From an uncultured Prevotella sp. (GTDB taxonomy: Bacteria; Bacteroidota; Bacteroidia; Bacteroidales; Bacteroidaceae), in contig CAMORS010000010.1 of the NCBI GenBank assembly GCA_946624005.1, positions 1 through 53,222 of the forward strand: a DNA stretch of 53,222 bases, given 5' to 3'. Position numbers and translations under genes: made by a program. Positions 6,531 to 14,241 of this stretch are shown here, in pieces. Within the stretch, counting starts at the first letter, position 1. Each line of letters starts with the position of its first letter. The notes beneath the pieces were generated by a model. The model had not been told where the DNA came from, did not search any database, and saw only the letters and a program-made list of their open reading frames with translations.

Positions 6531-7076
6531 TTAGAAGTTGTAGTACAGGCCGAAGGTGATGTTCTCACCGCTCAGGTCAAGACCGAAGGCGCTGCTCGAG
6601 TCCACTATGTCGCCATCGGGATCGAGGTTGTGGTAGCCGAGGAAGCCGCAGTGAGCCACGAAGCTCAGCTTGGCACCGAGGTTGACAGCCACACCGGGAC
6701 GCAGACCTACAGCGAAGTGGTTGGCGATGTCGTTGTAGTGGGTGTAAGCCACACCACCGTCCATGAAGACGTTGACATACTGCGACTTCACGAAGGTGTA
6801 GCGAGCGTAGGGCTGGATGGTGTAGAACTCGTGAGTGCTCTCGTCGAACGGATTGTTCTGCAGGTCGAGCGAACCCTTGCCGAAGCCGAGGTAAGCACCG
6901 ACAGCCCAGTTGTTGTTGATGTTGTAACCAATCTCGGGAAGCACCTTGTAAGTAGTCTCAGCGTCGCCGCCGGCAATCTTCACGCTGCCAACACCTACTG
7001 ATCCACCCATGTAAACCTGTGCGCTTGCACTTACTGCCACGATGGCAGCTGCCAATGTCATGAAAAATTTTTTCAT
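6531..7076 (-). CDS. Outer-membrane beta-barrel protein
   Basis: The protein has 181 residues from MKKFFMTLAAAIVAVSASAQ, a clear signal peptide with cleavage after SAQ. The mature part alternates polar and hydrophobic residues in short strands (VYMGGSVGVGSVK, NNWAVGAYLGFGKG, YTIQPYARYTFVK, FAVGLRPGVAVNLG) and ends with an aromatic residue (FGLYYNF), typical of an 8-strand OmpA/OmpW-like barrel. The frame is open upstream to 7190, but the signal peptide fixes the start. A terminator follows at 6471-6505. Function beyond outer-membrane insertion cannot be read from the sequence. Confidence 0.85.
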   Translation of the reverse strand: MKKFFMTLAAAIVAVSASAQVYMGGSVGVGSVKIAGGDAETTYKVLPEIGYNINNNWAVGAYLGFGKGSLDLQNNPFDESTHEFYTIQPYARYTFVKSQYVNVFMDGGVAYTHYNDIANHFAVGLRPGVAVNLGAKLSFVAHCGFLGYHNLDPDGDIVDSSSAFGLDLSGENITFGLYYNF

Positions 7077-7187
7077 ACTTCTTTCTTTTTTTAATGGTTT
7101 AACTTGTTGTTTTTTGTTGGGACGCCACGTATCGCGTCTGATACAGATGACCGACTCGATATGTCGCGTCGCCACCTTTTTCGGGTG

Positions 7188-7195
7188 CAAAAGTA
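7188..7195 (-). promoter_or_regulatory. -7 element of the barrel gene
   Basis: TACTTTTG on the minus strand fits TAnnTTTG. No clear -33 TTTG is visible at the usual distance. The untranslated leader would be about 105 bases. Confidence 0.45.
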
Positions 7196-7256
7196 GTCTT
7201 TCTTACGCAGGTAGCCACCTTTTTTGCTGAATTTTTAGCGAAAACCACTTGTTTTG

Positions 7257-7288
7257 TTGACGTATGTCAATTATTATATGTAATTTTG
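7257..7288 (+). promoter_or_regulatory. Promoter of the Wzi gene, implying a leaderless mRNA
   Basis: TTG (7257-7259), 21 bases and TAATTTTG (7281-7288) match the promoter pattern. The signal-peptide ATG is at 7294, where transcription would be expected to start. A palindrome TTGAC-GTAT-GTCAA (7257-7270) overlaps the -33 element and could be an operator. Confidence 0.55.
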
Positions 7289-7293
7289 CAAGC

Positions 7294-8871
7294 ATGAAAA
7301 GAGTGGTTTTGTCTTTTTTGGCTGCAACAGCCTTACCCGTCATCCTGTTGGCTCAGAACGTAGGAGAGAAGTTGGATGCCTTCAGCGATGTAGGCTATCG
7401 CGTGGAGATGCAGGGCAGCATGGCTCATGGGCAGACGCCGCTGTGGCTCAATGCCAATCGATATGGGCTCAGCTCGCTCGACGAGACGAATGGCTATCTT
7501 CGTGCTTCCGTGGAGCGCGAGAGCAACCACGACAGGCGGTGGGACGTGGGCTACGGGTTGGATGTTGCCGTTCCGTTGCATTATTCCAGCAACGTTGTCG
7601 TGCAGCAGGCTTATGCCGAACTGCGCTGGCTGAAGGGTGCGCTCACCGTGGGCAGTAAGGAATGGCCCATGGAGCTGAAGGATGGCCAGCTCTCGAGCGG
7701 CAGTCAGACGCTGGGCATCAATGCGCGCCCCGTGCCGCAAGTGAGGTTGGCCCTGAAAGACTATTGGACGCTGCCTTTCGCCAATGGGTGGCTCCACCTG
7801 AAGGGACACATCGCCTACGGTATGATGACCGACGACCGGTGGCAGCACGATTTCACCCGTCGACAGTCGAAATATGCCGACCATGTGAAGTATCATAGCA
7901 AGGCGGGCTATCTGAAGATAGGCAATCCCGAAGTGTTCTGCCCGTGGTCGGTGGAACTCGGACTGGAGATGGCCACGCTGTTCGGCGGCAAGGCCTACGT
8001 GCCTGACGAGGATGGCAGCATGGTTGTCAAGACCGGCGAGGGCGGACTGAAGGGGCTGTGGCATGCCTTCCTGCCAGGTGGTGCCGATGCCGGAGAAGAA
8101 ACCTATCAGAATGTGGCTGGCAACCAGTTGGGCAGTTGGCTTCTGCGCGTGAGCTACGATGGCGAAGACGTGGGTGTCGGAGTTTATGCCGACAAGTTTT
8201 TTGAAGATCATTCCAGCATGTTCATGGTCGACTACGACGGCTATGGCGAGGGTGCCGAATGGCAGCAGAAGAAGCACCGCCGCGTCTTCGTCTATTCGCC
8301 CAAAGACATGATGCTCGGTGCCGAACTGTCGTTCAAGCAAGGACGATGGATCGACCGCATGGTGGTGGAGTATCTCTACACGAAGTATCAGAGCGGCCCC
8401 ATCTATCACGACCATACTGCTGGCGTGCCTGACCATATCGGCGGCAAGGACAACTATTACGACCACTATATCTACCCCGGATGGCAGCATTGGGGACAGG
8501 TGATGGGCAACCCGCTCTATCGTTCGCCCATCTATAATGGCGGAACAGGGAGCGACGAACAGGGGGATGACATCTGCATTGGCAACAGTCGCTTCGTGGC
8601 GCTGCATGCTGCACTGACGGGCGAACCCCTTGAAGGCCTGCGCTACCGAATGCTGGCCACATGGCAGGAAGGTCTGGGCACCTACGAGCGTCCCTGGCTG
8701 AAGAAGAAGCACAACGTCAGCGTGATGGGTGAGGCAAGCTATTCGTTCCAGAAGGAGCGGGGATGGCTGCGCGGCGTGACGCTGAAGGGAGCTGCCGCAA
8801 TGGATGCTGGTGGCATCCTGGGCAACAACTATGGTGTGCAACTGACAATCATTAAAACAGGAGTATTATGA
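7294..8871 (+). CDS. wzi: Capsule assembly Wzi family outer-membrane protein
   Basis: The protein has 525 residues from MKRVVLSFLAATALPVILLA (signal peptide). The first in-frame ATG, at 7264, lies between the promoter elements and is not used. The sequence reads as a large barrel: many alternating strands, a stretch NANRYGLSSLDETNGYLRAS near the N-terminus, and the family-typical TVGSKEWPMELKDGQLSSGS region. Wzi proteins are outer-membrane barrels that help attach or nucleate surface polysaccharide. The polysaccharide locus at 10273-20246 is the likely partner. Its stop overlaps the start of the next gene by four bases (ATGA), so the two are translationally coupled. Confidence 0.8.
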   Translation: MKRVVLSFLAATALPVILLAQNVGEKLDAFSDVGYRVEMQGSMAHGQTPLWLNANRYGLSSLDETNGYLRASVERESNHDRRWDVGYGLDVAVPLHYSSNVVVQQAYAELRWLKGALTVGSKEWPMELKDGQLSSGSQTLGINARPVPQVRLALKDYWTLPFANGWLHLKGHIAYGMMTDDRWQHDFTRRQSKYADHVKYHSKAGYLKIGNPEVFCPWSVELGLEMATLFGGKAYVPDEDGSMVVKTGEGGLKGLWHAFLPGGADAGEETYQNVAGNQLGSWLLRVSYDGEDVGVGVYADKFFEDHSSMFMVDYDGYGEGAEWQQKKHRRVFVYSPKDMMLGAELSFKQGRWIDRMVVEYLYTKYQSGPIYHDHTAGVPDHIGGKDNYYDHYIYPGWQHWGQVMGNPLYRSPIYNGGTGSDEQGDDICIGNSRFVALHAALTGEPLEGLRYRMLATWQEGLGTYERPWLKKKHNVSVMGEASYSFQKERGWLRGVTLKGAAAMDAGGILGNNYGVQLTIIKTGVL

Positions 8872-9380
8872 ATAATCGAGGTACGAAGGTGCGAGGGTGC
8901 GAGGGTACGAGGGTACGAGGGTACGAGGGTACACGGGTGCGAGGTTTTCTTGGCTCGCTGATGCTGGCAATGGCTGTCCTTGTGCTGGCTGCCTGCGATG
9001 TTGAGACATCTGGCAACGGCGACCTCGACGGCATGTGGCGCTTGGAGACCGTAGACACACTGGCTACAGGCGGCCACTGCGAACTGGGCGACGAGCTGCG
9101 CACATGGTCTGTCCAGCATCGTCTGCTCGAACTGCGCGACCATACTGGCACGGCTGGGGCTTTCCTCCTGCGCTTCGACCACCACGACCGCCAGCTGCGC
9201 ACCTACCAGCCCTATGTGTTCAACCGCAGCGAGGGCGACTATCCCTTGGAGAGTGCTGCCTATATGGCTCCCTTCGGTATCAACGCGCTGGATGCCACCT
9301 TCACCGTCGTCGGCCTCAGCAGCTCGACAATGCAGCTGCGCGACGACCAGCTACTGCTGTCGTTCCGCAAACTCAACTGA
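8868..9380 (+). CDS. Lipocalin-like lipoprotein with repeat-derived N-terminus
   Basis: The frame gives 170 residues. The ATG overlaps the Wzi stop, which supports the start. Residues 5-26 (GTKVRGCEGTRVRGYEGTRV) are encoded by a G-rich tandem repeat. A hydrophobic segment LMLAMAVLVLAAC follows, with the lipobox Cys at about residue 43, so the product should be a lipoprotein with an unusually long basic n-region. The mature part (LDGMWRLETVDTLATGGHC and onward) looks like a small lipocalin-like domain, as in many Bacteroidetes lipoproteins. Coupling to Wzi suggests a role at the same outer-membrane site, which is inference. Confidence 0.7.
   Translation: MNNRGTKVRGCEGTRVRGYEGTRVRGFLGSLMLAMAVLVLAACDVETSGNGDLDGMWRLETVDTLATGGHCELGDELRTWSVQHRLLELRDHTGTAGAFLLRFDHHDRQLRTYQPYVFNRSEGDYPLESAAYMAPFGINALDATFTVVGLSSSTMQLRDDQLLLSFRKLN
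8881..8944 (+). repeat. G-rich tandem repeat (GTRCGAGG units) inside a reading frame
   Basis: Units of GTACGAGG or GTGCGAGG(G) repeat about eight times. The same family occurs at 11124-11176, 11622-11675 and 43856-43904. Confidence 0.8.
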
Positions 9381-9414
9381 ACAGTGGAGGCGATTGGGTG
9401 AATAAAGGTCGTAG

Positions 9415-9437
9415 CAGCCGAATTTCAAATTCGGCTG
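9415..9437. terminator. Hairpin between convergent genes
   Basis: CAGCCGAATTT-C-AAATTCGGCTG is an 11-bp perfect inverted repeat between the genes ending at 9380 (plus) and 9454 (minus). Confidence 0.65.
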
Positions 9438-9453
9438 AACGGGGGACTTTTAG

Positions 9454-9966
9454 CTAACTAAAATTGTTCAGCTTATCTATAAAGTCTTCTATGAAACAGT
9501 CGATAGCATCGAGGATAATCTGGTAGCGTGGGTTATCATTGCGCATGATGAAAGTAGAGAAATAGTCCACCCCATCAATTTCAATGCTTATGCTTCTTTG
9601 GCAGTATTGGTTTTTTGATTCGGAGGATGCAAACCATTGCCGAAACATTCTATCTCTTGCCGCTTGACGATGGTCTTCGGTATCGCAGATGTAATCAAGG
9701 ACTACTCCTTCGTTTTTGAAAAATTCCTCAACAACAATCATAACTGTTTGTTGTACTTTCTTATCTGGAGATGTCTTAAAGTGGTCTTCGGTACTTATAA
9801 AAAACTGGTAAATACCATCATCTGAAATCATCAAGTCTTGGATAAAACCAATTTCGTAATGCTTCCCTTGGTCAGTGTCAAAGGAAAAAGAAAACATACC
9901 TGCCGACTTCAGCAGGTATGGCGACTTCTTATTCAACTCTGTCAGGGAAAAAAACAGATTCTTCAT
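9454..9966 (-). CDS. DUF6169-like protein
   Basis: The protein has 170 residues, soluble, with no signal peptide. The region VLDYICDTEDHRQAARDRMF followed by RQWF, and the later YFSTFIMRNDNPRY, recall the DUF6169 family of Bacteroidetes. This is from memory and not confirmed. Function is unknown. Its ATG overlaps the TGA of a 50-residue gene upstream (ATGA), so the two are coupled and share the promoter at 10137-10168. The arrangement of a tiny upstream partner and a larger coupled protein resembles toxin-antitoxin pairs, but no toxin fold is visible. Confidence 0.65.
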   Translation of the reverse strand: MKNLFFSLTELNKKSPYLLKSAGMFSFSFDTDQGKHYEIGFIQDLMISDDGIYQFFISTEDHFKTSPDKKVQQTVMIVVEEFFKNEGVVLDYICDTEDHRQAARDRMFRQWFASSESKNQYCQRSISIEIDGVDYFSTFIMRNDNPRYQIILDAIDCFIEDFIDKLNNFS

Positions 9967-10115
9967 TTGGAAATATGAACCGTATTATACCCCTGTCGCT
10001 TAAACTCCTCAAACGACATTTTTCCCGAGGTGAGGTCGCTCCACACCTTACGGAGGCCTACAGATTGCCTAAAAGCAGCCATCTTCTCTTCCTTGTTCTC
10101 GTAAACCTTTATCAT
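9963..10115 (-). CDS. Small 50-residue protein coupled to the DUF6169-like gene
   Basis: ATG at 10115 to TGA at 9963 gives 50 residues: MIKVYENKEEKMAAFRQSVG at the start, then KVWSDLTSGKMSFEEFKRQG, ending NTVHISK. It is charged and probably helical. The four-base overlap with the next gene, a perfect promoter 22 bases upstream and protein-like composition support it as a real gene. The family is unknown. It could be a small regulator or an antitoxin-like partner. Confidence 0.65.
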   Translation of the reverse strand: MIKVYENKEEKMAAFRQSVGLRKVWSDLTSGKMSFEEFKRQGYNTVHISK

Positions 10116-10136
10116 TACTTTCAGATTTTATCGCTG

Positions 10137-10168
10137 CAAAGATATGTATTTTCTTTGAAATATCCAAA
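10137..10168 (-). promoter_or_regulatory. Promoter of the small gene pair
   Basis: TTTG (10168-10165), 20 bases and TATCTTTG (10144-10137) on the minus strand match the consensus exactly. Confidence 0.75.
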
Positions 10169-10272
10169 TATATTTGACAGAAAAATCGTTTTCAGACGAA
10201 ATTAGCCAAGAACCGTCAAATATTAGGGAATCGTCTTTGCAAAAGCTTCACGCTCCTTCCAATTTGGCTGAA

Positions 10273-12099
10273 CTACCGTTCGTACGGTGAAGGCTGCTCG
10301 GCAATGCGGCGGCGCAGCTTGCTGTCGTAGCCCCAACGGACAATGCGCTGCGGCATGAGGCGGAACAGCAGGCGCATGGTAGGATAGGCGTATTTCGGCG
10401 TGAAGAGACCGTAGAGACGATAGATGCCGCGCATGTAGATGCGAAACTCGTTCCATGCCTTCACCCTGCCTCGCCGACGGTAGACATCGCTGGCACGACG
10501 GAAGAAGAGTGTCGTCTCAGGGATGTTGCTGATATGATAGCCTGCACAGAGGGCATCGAACCACAGGGCGATGTCCTGACTGATGCGGAAACGCTCGTCG
10601 TAGCGGAGCATGCCATCTGACACCTTAAATATCCGGCGACGCATCATCACGGTGGGATGGGCAACAGGCGAGGCACGATGGATCATGGCGCGTGCCGCCT
10701 CGGGTGTAGTGGGGTAGTGGCGTATGTTGACACACTCGTGGTGTTCGTCGAACTCCTGCATCGAACCGCCGAGGATGTCTATCTCGGGATGTTCCTGCAG
10801 ATAGCGTTCCTGAAGCTCGAAGCGGCGGGGGTGAGAGCGGTCGTCGCTGTCCATGCGGGCAATGAGCGTTCCGCTGGTCTTTTCCAAACCCTTATTGAGC
10901 GAATAGGTGAGTCCCATGTTCTGTTCGTTGACGACCACTTCAAGGGCTGAGCCTATCTCCTTTTGCCAGCGACCGACGGCAGCATGCAGACCCTCAGGCA
11001 ACTGACCGTCTTCGATGAGCACAATCTGGTCAGGGCGGCGTGTCTGTTCGCTCCAGATGCTCTGCATCGCCTCGTCGAACTGCTGTGGGTCGTCTTTGCC
11101 ATAGACGGACATCAGGACGGAGATGTTCTCGGGGGTGCGAGGGTGCGAGGGTGCGGGGGTACGAGAGATGTTCTCGATGGTTGACAATCTGTTGCTGATG
11201 CCGTCGCGGATGCCGCGAAGGATGCTGCGAAGGTTCTTTAGCCGAGGACTGACAAAGAGAGGATAGAAGAAAAGCTTCAGCGTGTAAGTCCAGGCGCAGT
11301 GCCACTTCCAGAACTTCGGCACATAAGGCCGACGCAGCAGGACGAGGAAGTTGCGGTACTGATAGTAGAGCCGGAAGGCGGGCGACTTCTTCATGGGCAG
11401 CTGTGTGGGCATCCCCTGCATGTGGTTGAACGTCAGTTCGTTCACCATATAGGAGTGGAGGCCGTGATAGTATTCGGCACGCCAGCCCCACTCGTTGTCT
11501 ACGGCATCGATGAAGAGCGGTTCTTCGAAGAGTCCTACCTCGTTGATGACGCTGAGGCTGATGAGGCTGAACGACGAGATGATGCTGTGCATCTGGTCGA
11601 TGTGATAGACGGGGGTGTGAGAAGTGTTCTCGGGGGTGCGAGGGTGCGAGGGTGCGGGGGTGCGAGAGATGTTTGCGGGGATGGTGAAGCGGGCAATGAC
11701 GTTGCGAGGCTTGTTGTAGTAGGAACGGCCTGTCTTGCGGTTGATGGGCTTCGGTCCGATGGCAGCCACGCGGTGTCCCTGCTGCTGCAATGCTTGGCGC
11801 ACCGACATGAGCTGCTCTACGAGATGCTCTGTGCCGATGCTGTCCTGGTCGCAGAAGAGCACATCGCTGAAACCTTTCGCCTGGTAGTGGCGTATGCCCT
11901 CGTTTTGCGCGAAGGCGATGCCCGTGTTGTGCATCAGGGGTATGTAGGCAATCTTCTCGCGTCCGTAGAAATGCTGGGCATGCGAGGTGTCCGAGTTGTC
12001 GACAAGACACACCTCGTCTACCTGTGGCAGCAGCTTCAGCAGTGCCTGCTCCACAGCCGGAAGGTCAGGGTTGTATAGTATGATGATAGCACCAGTCAT
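10273..12099 (-). CDS. Two-domain GT2 glycosyltransferase joined through a repeat
   Basis: The protein has 608 residues from MTGAIIILYNPDL. Domain 1 (about 1-300) is a rhamnosyltransferase-like GT2: VDNSDTS, FCDQDSI as the DxD region, and FIDAVDNEWGWRAEYYH. Domain 2 (about 325-608) is a second GT2: NISVLMSVYGK, LIARMDSDDRSHPRRF with the DxD, and SQDIALWFDAL. Two copies of one G-rich repeat are translated in frame as NISRTPAPSHPRTPEN: one interrupts a loop in domain 1, the other forms the junction of the two domains. The enzyme presumably adds two sugars to the lipid-linked repeat unit at the inner membrane. It is the last gene of the polysaccharide locus. Confidence 0.8.
   Translation of the reverse strand: MTGAIIILYNPDLPAVEQALLKLLPQVDEVCLVDNSDTSHAQHFYGREKIAYIPLMHNTGIAFAQNEGIRHYQAKGFSDVLFCDQDSIGTEHLVEQLMSVRQALQQQGHRVAAIGPKPINRKTGRSYYNKPRNVIARFTIPANISRTPAPSHPRTPENTSHTPVYHIDQMHSIISSFSLISLSVINEVGLFEEPLFIDAVDNEWGWRAEYYHGLHSYMVNELTFNHMQGMPTQLPMKKSPAFRLYYQYRNFLVLLRRPYVPKFWKWHCAWTYTLKLFFYPLFVSPRLKNLRSILRGIRDGISNRLSTIENISRTPAPSHPRTPENISVLMSVYGKDDPQQFDEAMQSIWSEQTRRPDQIVLIEDGQLPEGLHAAVGRWQKEIGSALEVVVNEQNMGLTYSLNKGLEKTSGTLIARMDSDDRSHPRRFELQERYLQEHPEIDILGGSMQEFDEHHECVNIRHYPTTPEAARAMIHRASPVAHPTVMMRRRIFKVSDGMLRYDERFRISQDIALWFDALCAGYHISNIPETTLFFRRASDVYRRRGRVKAWNEFRIYMRGIYRLYGLFTPKYAYPTMRLLFRLMPQRIVRWGYDSKLRRRIAEQPSPYER
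11124..11176. repeat. G-rich repeat copy at the domain junction
   Basis: GTGCGAGG units flanked by GATGTTCTCGGG on one side and GAGAGATGTTCTCG on the other. It is nearly identical to the copy at 11622-11675, 498 bp away and in the same reading phase. Confidence 0.75.
11622..11675. repeat. G-rich repeat copy inside GT domain 1
   Basis: It has the same core and flanks as the copy at 11124-11176 and is preceded by a partial extra unit (GGGGGTGTGAGAAGTGTTC). It falls in the variable loop before the SFSLISLSVINEVG strand of the first glycosyltransferase domain. Confidence 0.75.
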
Positions 12100-12187
12100 G
12101 GTCGTTTTTTTCCTATTTGCTTTGTTCTTTTTTTGACGCCGGCAGTTTTTTCTGTCAGCGTCGTCAGCGTTTTTTGATAGGCGACGA

Positions 12188-13030
12188 TTATGGTCGCAAT
12201 CCGTCGCGGATGCCACGCCACATATACGTCCAGCAACGCCCTCCGTCGCGTACCAGCAAGGGGAAGTAGACCAGGCGGGCCAGCTGTTTGATGCCCGTTG
12301 CCACCTTCCATTGCAGCGGTACATAACGCCTGCGGAGGAGCCACAGATAGTTGCGATACTGATAGTAGTAGCGCAAGGGACGCGAGATGATGACGCGATA
12401 GCTGCCTATCTTCAGCTCGCGTTGGCCCACCTGATGACCGATGGTGATATGTGGTGTGATGCCGCAGACATAGTGCTTCGCCTCAGCGCGCCAACACCAT
12501 TCGAAGTCGACATAGTCGATGAAGAGGGCCTTCTCGGGCTCCCCGACATCGTTCAAGACATCGATGCCGATGCAGCAGCCAGTCGATATGACGTCGCGCC
12601 GAGGTATGAAGTCGTCGGCGGTGGGATGGTCGCGATGGACAACTGAACGGTATTCCTCGCCCGAACGGAGGTTTCGGAGTGTCGGTCCCAAAAGGGCCAG
12701 TTGCTTCGTAGAGGTCTTGATGCGTTCGTATTCGTCGGCGATGAGCTGTGGATAGTCGGTCGGGATGCGGGTGTCCTGGTCGAGAAAGACCAGATGCGAG
12801 ATGTCTTTGCGCTCCTTCATCTTACGGATGCCGACAGCCTGTGCTGCTGCGATGCCTTCGTTCTGGCCGTTGCAGACATATTGCATCCTGCCCACTTCGG
12901 GCGTGCCGAAACAGGGCTCCTCAGAGTTGTCGACAATACATCCCGGCCATTGTCCGGCCAGCCGACGCACCTGTTCGACATCGTCGGACGTGGGATGATA
13001 GAGCACGATGATCAGAGCTGGTGTGTTCAT
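12188..13030 (-). CDS. GT2 family glycosyltransferase (rhamnosyltransferase-like)
   Basis: The protein has 280 residues. N-terminal Rossmann-like start TPALIIVLYHPTSDDVEQVR, then CIVDNSEEP, NGQNEGIAAAQAVGIRKM, the DxD-bearing FLDQDTRIP, and FIDYVDFEWCWRAEAKHY. The C-terminal stretch YYYQYRNYLWLLRRRYVPLQ is a membrane-proximal basic amphipathic segment typical of the subgroup. It should transfer a sugar from a nucleotide donor to the growing lipid-linked unit on the cytoplasmic face. Its start overlaps the polymerase gene stop by four bases. An 88-base T-run-rich spacer with a weak hairpin separates it from the next transferase. Confidence 0.85.
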   Translation of the reverse strand: MNTPALIIVLYHPTSDDVEQVRRLAGQWPGCIVDNSEEPCFGTPEVGRMQYVCNGQNEGIAAAQAVGIRKMKERKDISHLVFLDQDTRIPTDYPQLIADEYERIKTSTKQLALLGPTLRNLRSGEEYRSVVHRDHPTADDFIPRRDVISTGCCIGIDVLNDVGEPEKALFIDYVDFEWCWRAEAKHYVCGITPHITIGHQVGQRELKIGSYRVIISRPLRYYYQYRNYLWLLRRRYVPLQWKVATGIKQLARLVYFPLLVRDGGRCWTYMWRGIRDGLRP

Positions 13031-14238
13031 GGATTCATGGTTTTGGGTTTACTGAAACTGAAACGTAAGGTCTGCTGCAGGATGAGCCCGATGATGACGA
13101 CATACTGGATGAGCACCGACAGGCTCAGGATGAGGTTCTCCTGATAGAATTGCAGTACGAGCGTCAGCGCCACGTAGGCATAGAGGCAGCGGCAGACGGG
13201 CTGTCCGTTCTGACATTGGCGGTAGAGCCAGCCGGTGAAGACCCCGTAGACCGATGCGAAGAAGGCCACGCCACGATAGCCAAAATCTTCGTAGAAGGGC
13301 TGGAAAACGGTGTAGACGTTTGTTGGGATGGGCACCTGAACGAACTCCTGCAACTTCTGCTCCACCACATAGTGGCCCAAGCCGAGCTTCTGTCCTACGG
13401 CATAGAAGAAGGCCAGTGTGCGCGATCCGAACTGGTCGGTAAGCTTCTCCTGTACCTGCTCAAAGGCTACCGACGGCGAAAGCACGTAGATGGAGAGGAA
13501 GTCGAGCAGCGTGTGGGCATTGTCGTCGTCGGCTCCGCTGCGAATGAAGTTGAAACCGTAGAACAGGAAGAAGATCATCACCAGAGCGATGGCGATGTTG
13601 CGGAGCTTGACCTTGCGCTTCTGATAGAGCACGAAGAGCGTGACGACGAGCATGAAGAACAGGGCTCCCTTCTCCATGATGGCCACGGCACAGAGAATGT
13701 TGGCCACGACGATGAAGGCAAAGCGCGGCTTGCTCACGTTGGGATAGCGCCATACGCCAACGATGAAGAGTGCCTGGTTGATGGCATTGACATATTTCAG
13801 GACAGACTGTCCGCGCAGCTGATAGTCGCTGTTGGCCAGGATGCGCAGGTTGTAGATCATGTCGCTGGCATCGAACATCGACACCACCTGGTAGACTTCG
13901 TAGATATACAGCGGTGTGAAAACGACGGAAATGAGGAAGAAGAAGCGCAGAAACAAACCGTTAGTCGCCATGTCGGCAGGTGCCGTTGCAGGCTGTTGAG
14001 AAGGCAGGGCATAGTAGGTGGTGATGGCTGTGGCGCAGAGTATGGGAACCCAGAGTGCCACGCAGGTGAAGAAGCGTGTTCCCAAAGGATAGAGCAGATG
14101 GCCACTCACGGTGAACATCAGGAGGATGGCCAGCCAGACGCCTGCCGTGAGCATCCACGGCGAGAAGGCATCGCCCACGCGGAAGACGACGAACAGGGCG
14201 ATGAGCACCACGAGCGAGAGGATGAGCAACCAAATCAT
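13027..14238 (-). CDS. wzy: Wzy-like oligosaccharide repeat unit polymerase
   Basis: The protein has 403 residues and about ten or more hydrophobic segments from the first residues (IWLLILSLVVLIALFVVFRV) to the C-terminus, with a long polar loop around residues 230-290 (GADDDNAHTLLDFLSIYVLS). This is the layout of O-antigen or capsule polymerases. Sequence conservation in this family is very low, so the call rests on topology and on the position between the flippase gene and the glycosyltransferases. The polymerase joins repeat units on the periplasmic face. It lies 3 bases from the flippase gene and overlaps the next gene by four bases. Confidence 0.75.
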   Translation of the reverse strand: MIWLLILSLVVLIALFVVFRVGDAFSPWMLTAGVWLAILLMFTVSGHLLYPLGTRFFTCVALWVPILCATAITTYYALPSQQPATAPADMATNGLFLRFFFLISVVFTPLYIYEVYQVVSMFDASDMIYNLRILANSDYQLRGQSVLKYVNAINQALFIVGVWRYPNVSKPRFAFIVVANILCAVAIMEKGALFFMLVVTLFVLYQKRKVKLRNIAIALVMIFFLFYGFNFIRSGADDDNAHTLLDFLSIYVLSPSVAFEQVQEKLTDQFGSRTLAFFYAVGQKLGLGHYVVEQKLQEFVQVPIPTNVYTVFQPFYEDFGYRGVAFFASVYGVFTGWLYRQCQNGQPVCRCLYAYVALTLVLQFYQENLILSLSVLIQYVVIIGLILQQTLRFSFSKPKTMNP

Positions 14239-14241
14239 AGC

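Noticed and set aside
6417..7001. 194-codon plus-strand frame
   Set aside because: It starts before a terminator hairpin and then runs antisense through the beta-barrel gene. It is a Val/Glu-rich shadow.
7333..8841. 502-codon minus-strand frame opposite wzi
   Set aside because: It is antisense to the Wzi gene, His/Ala-rich with no recognisable domain.
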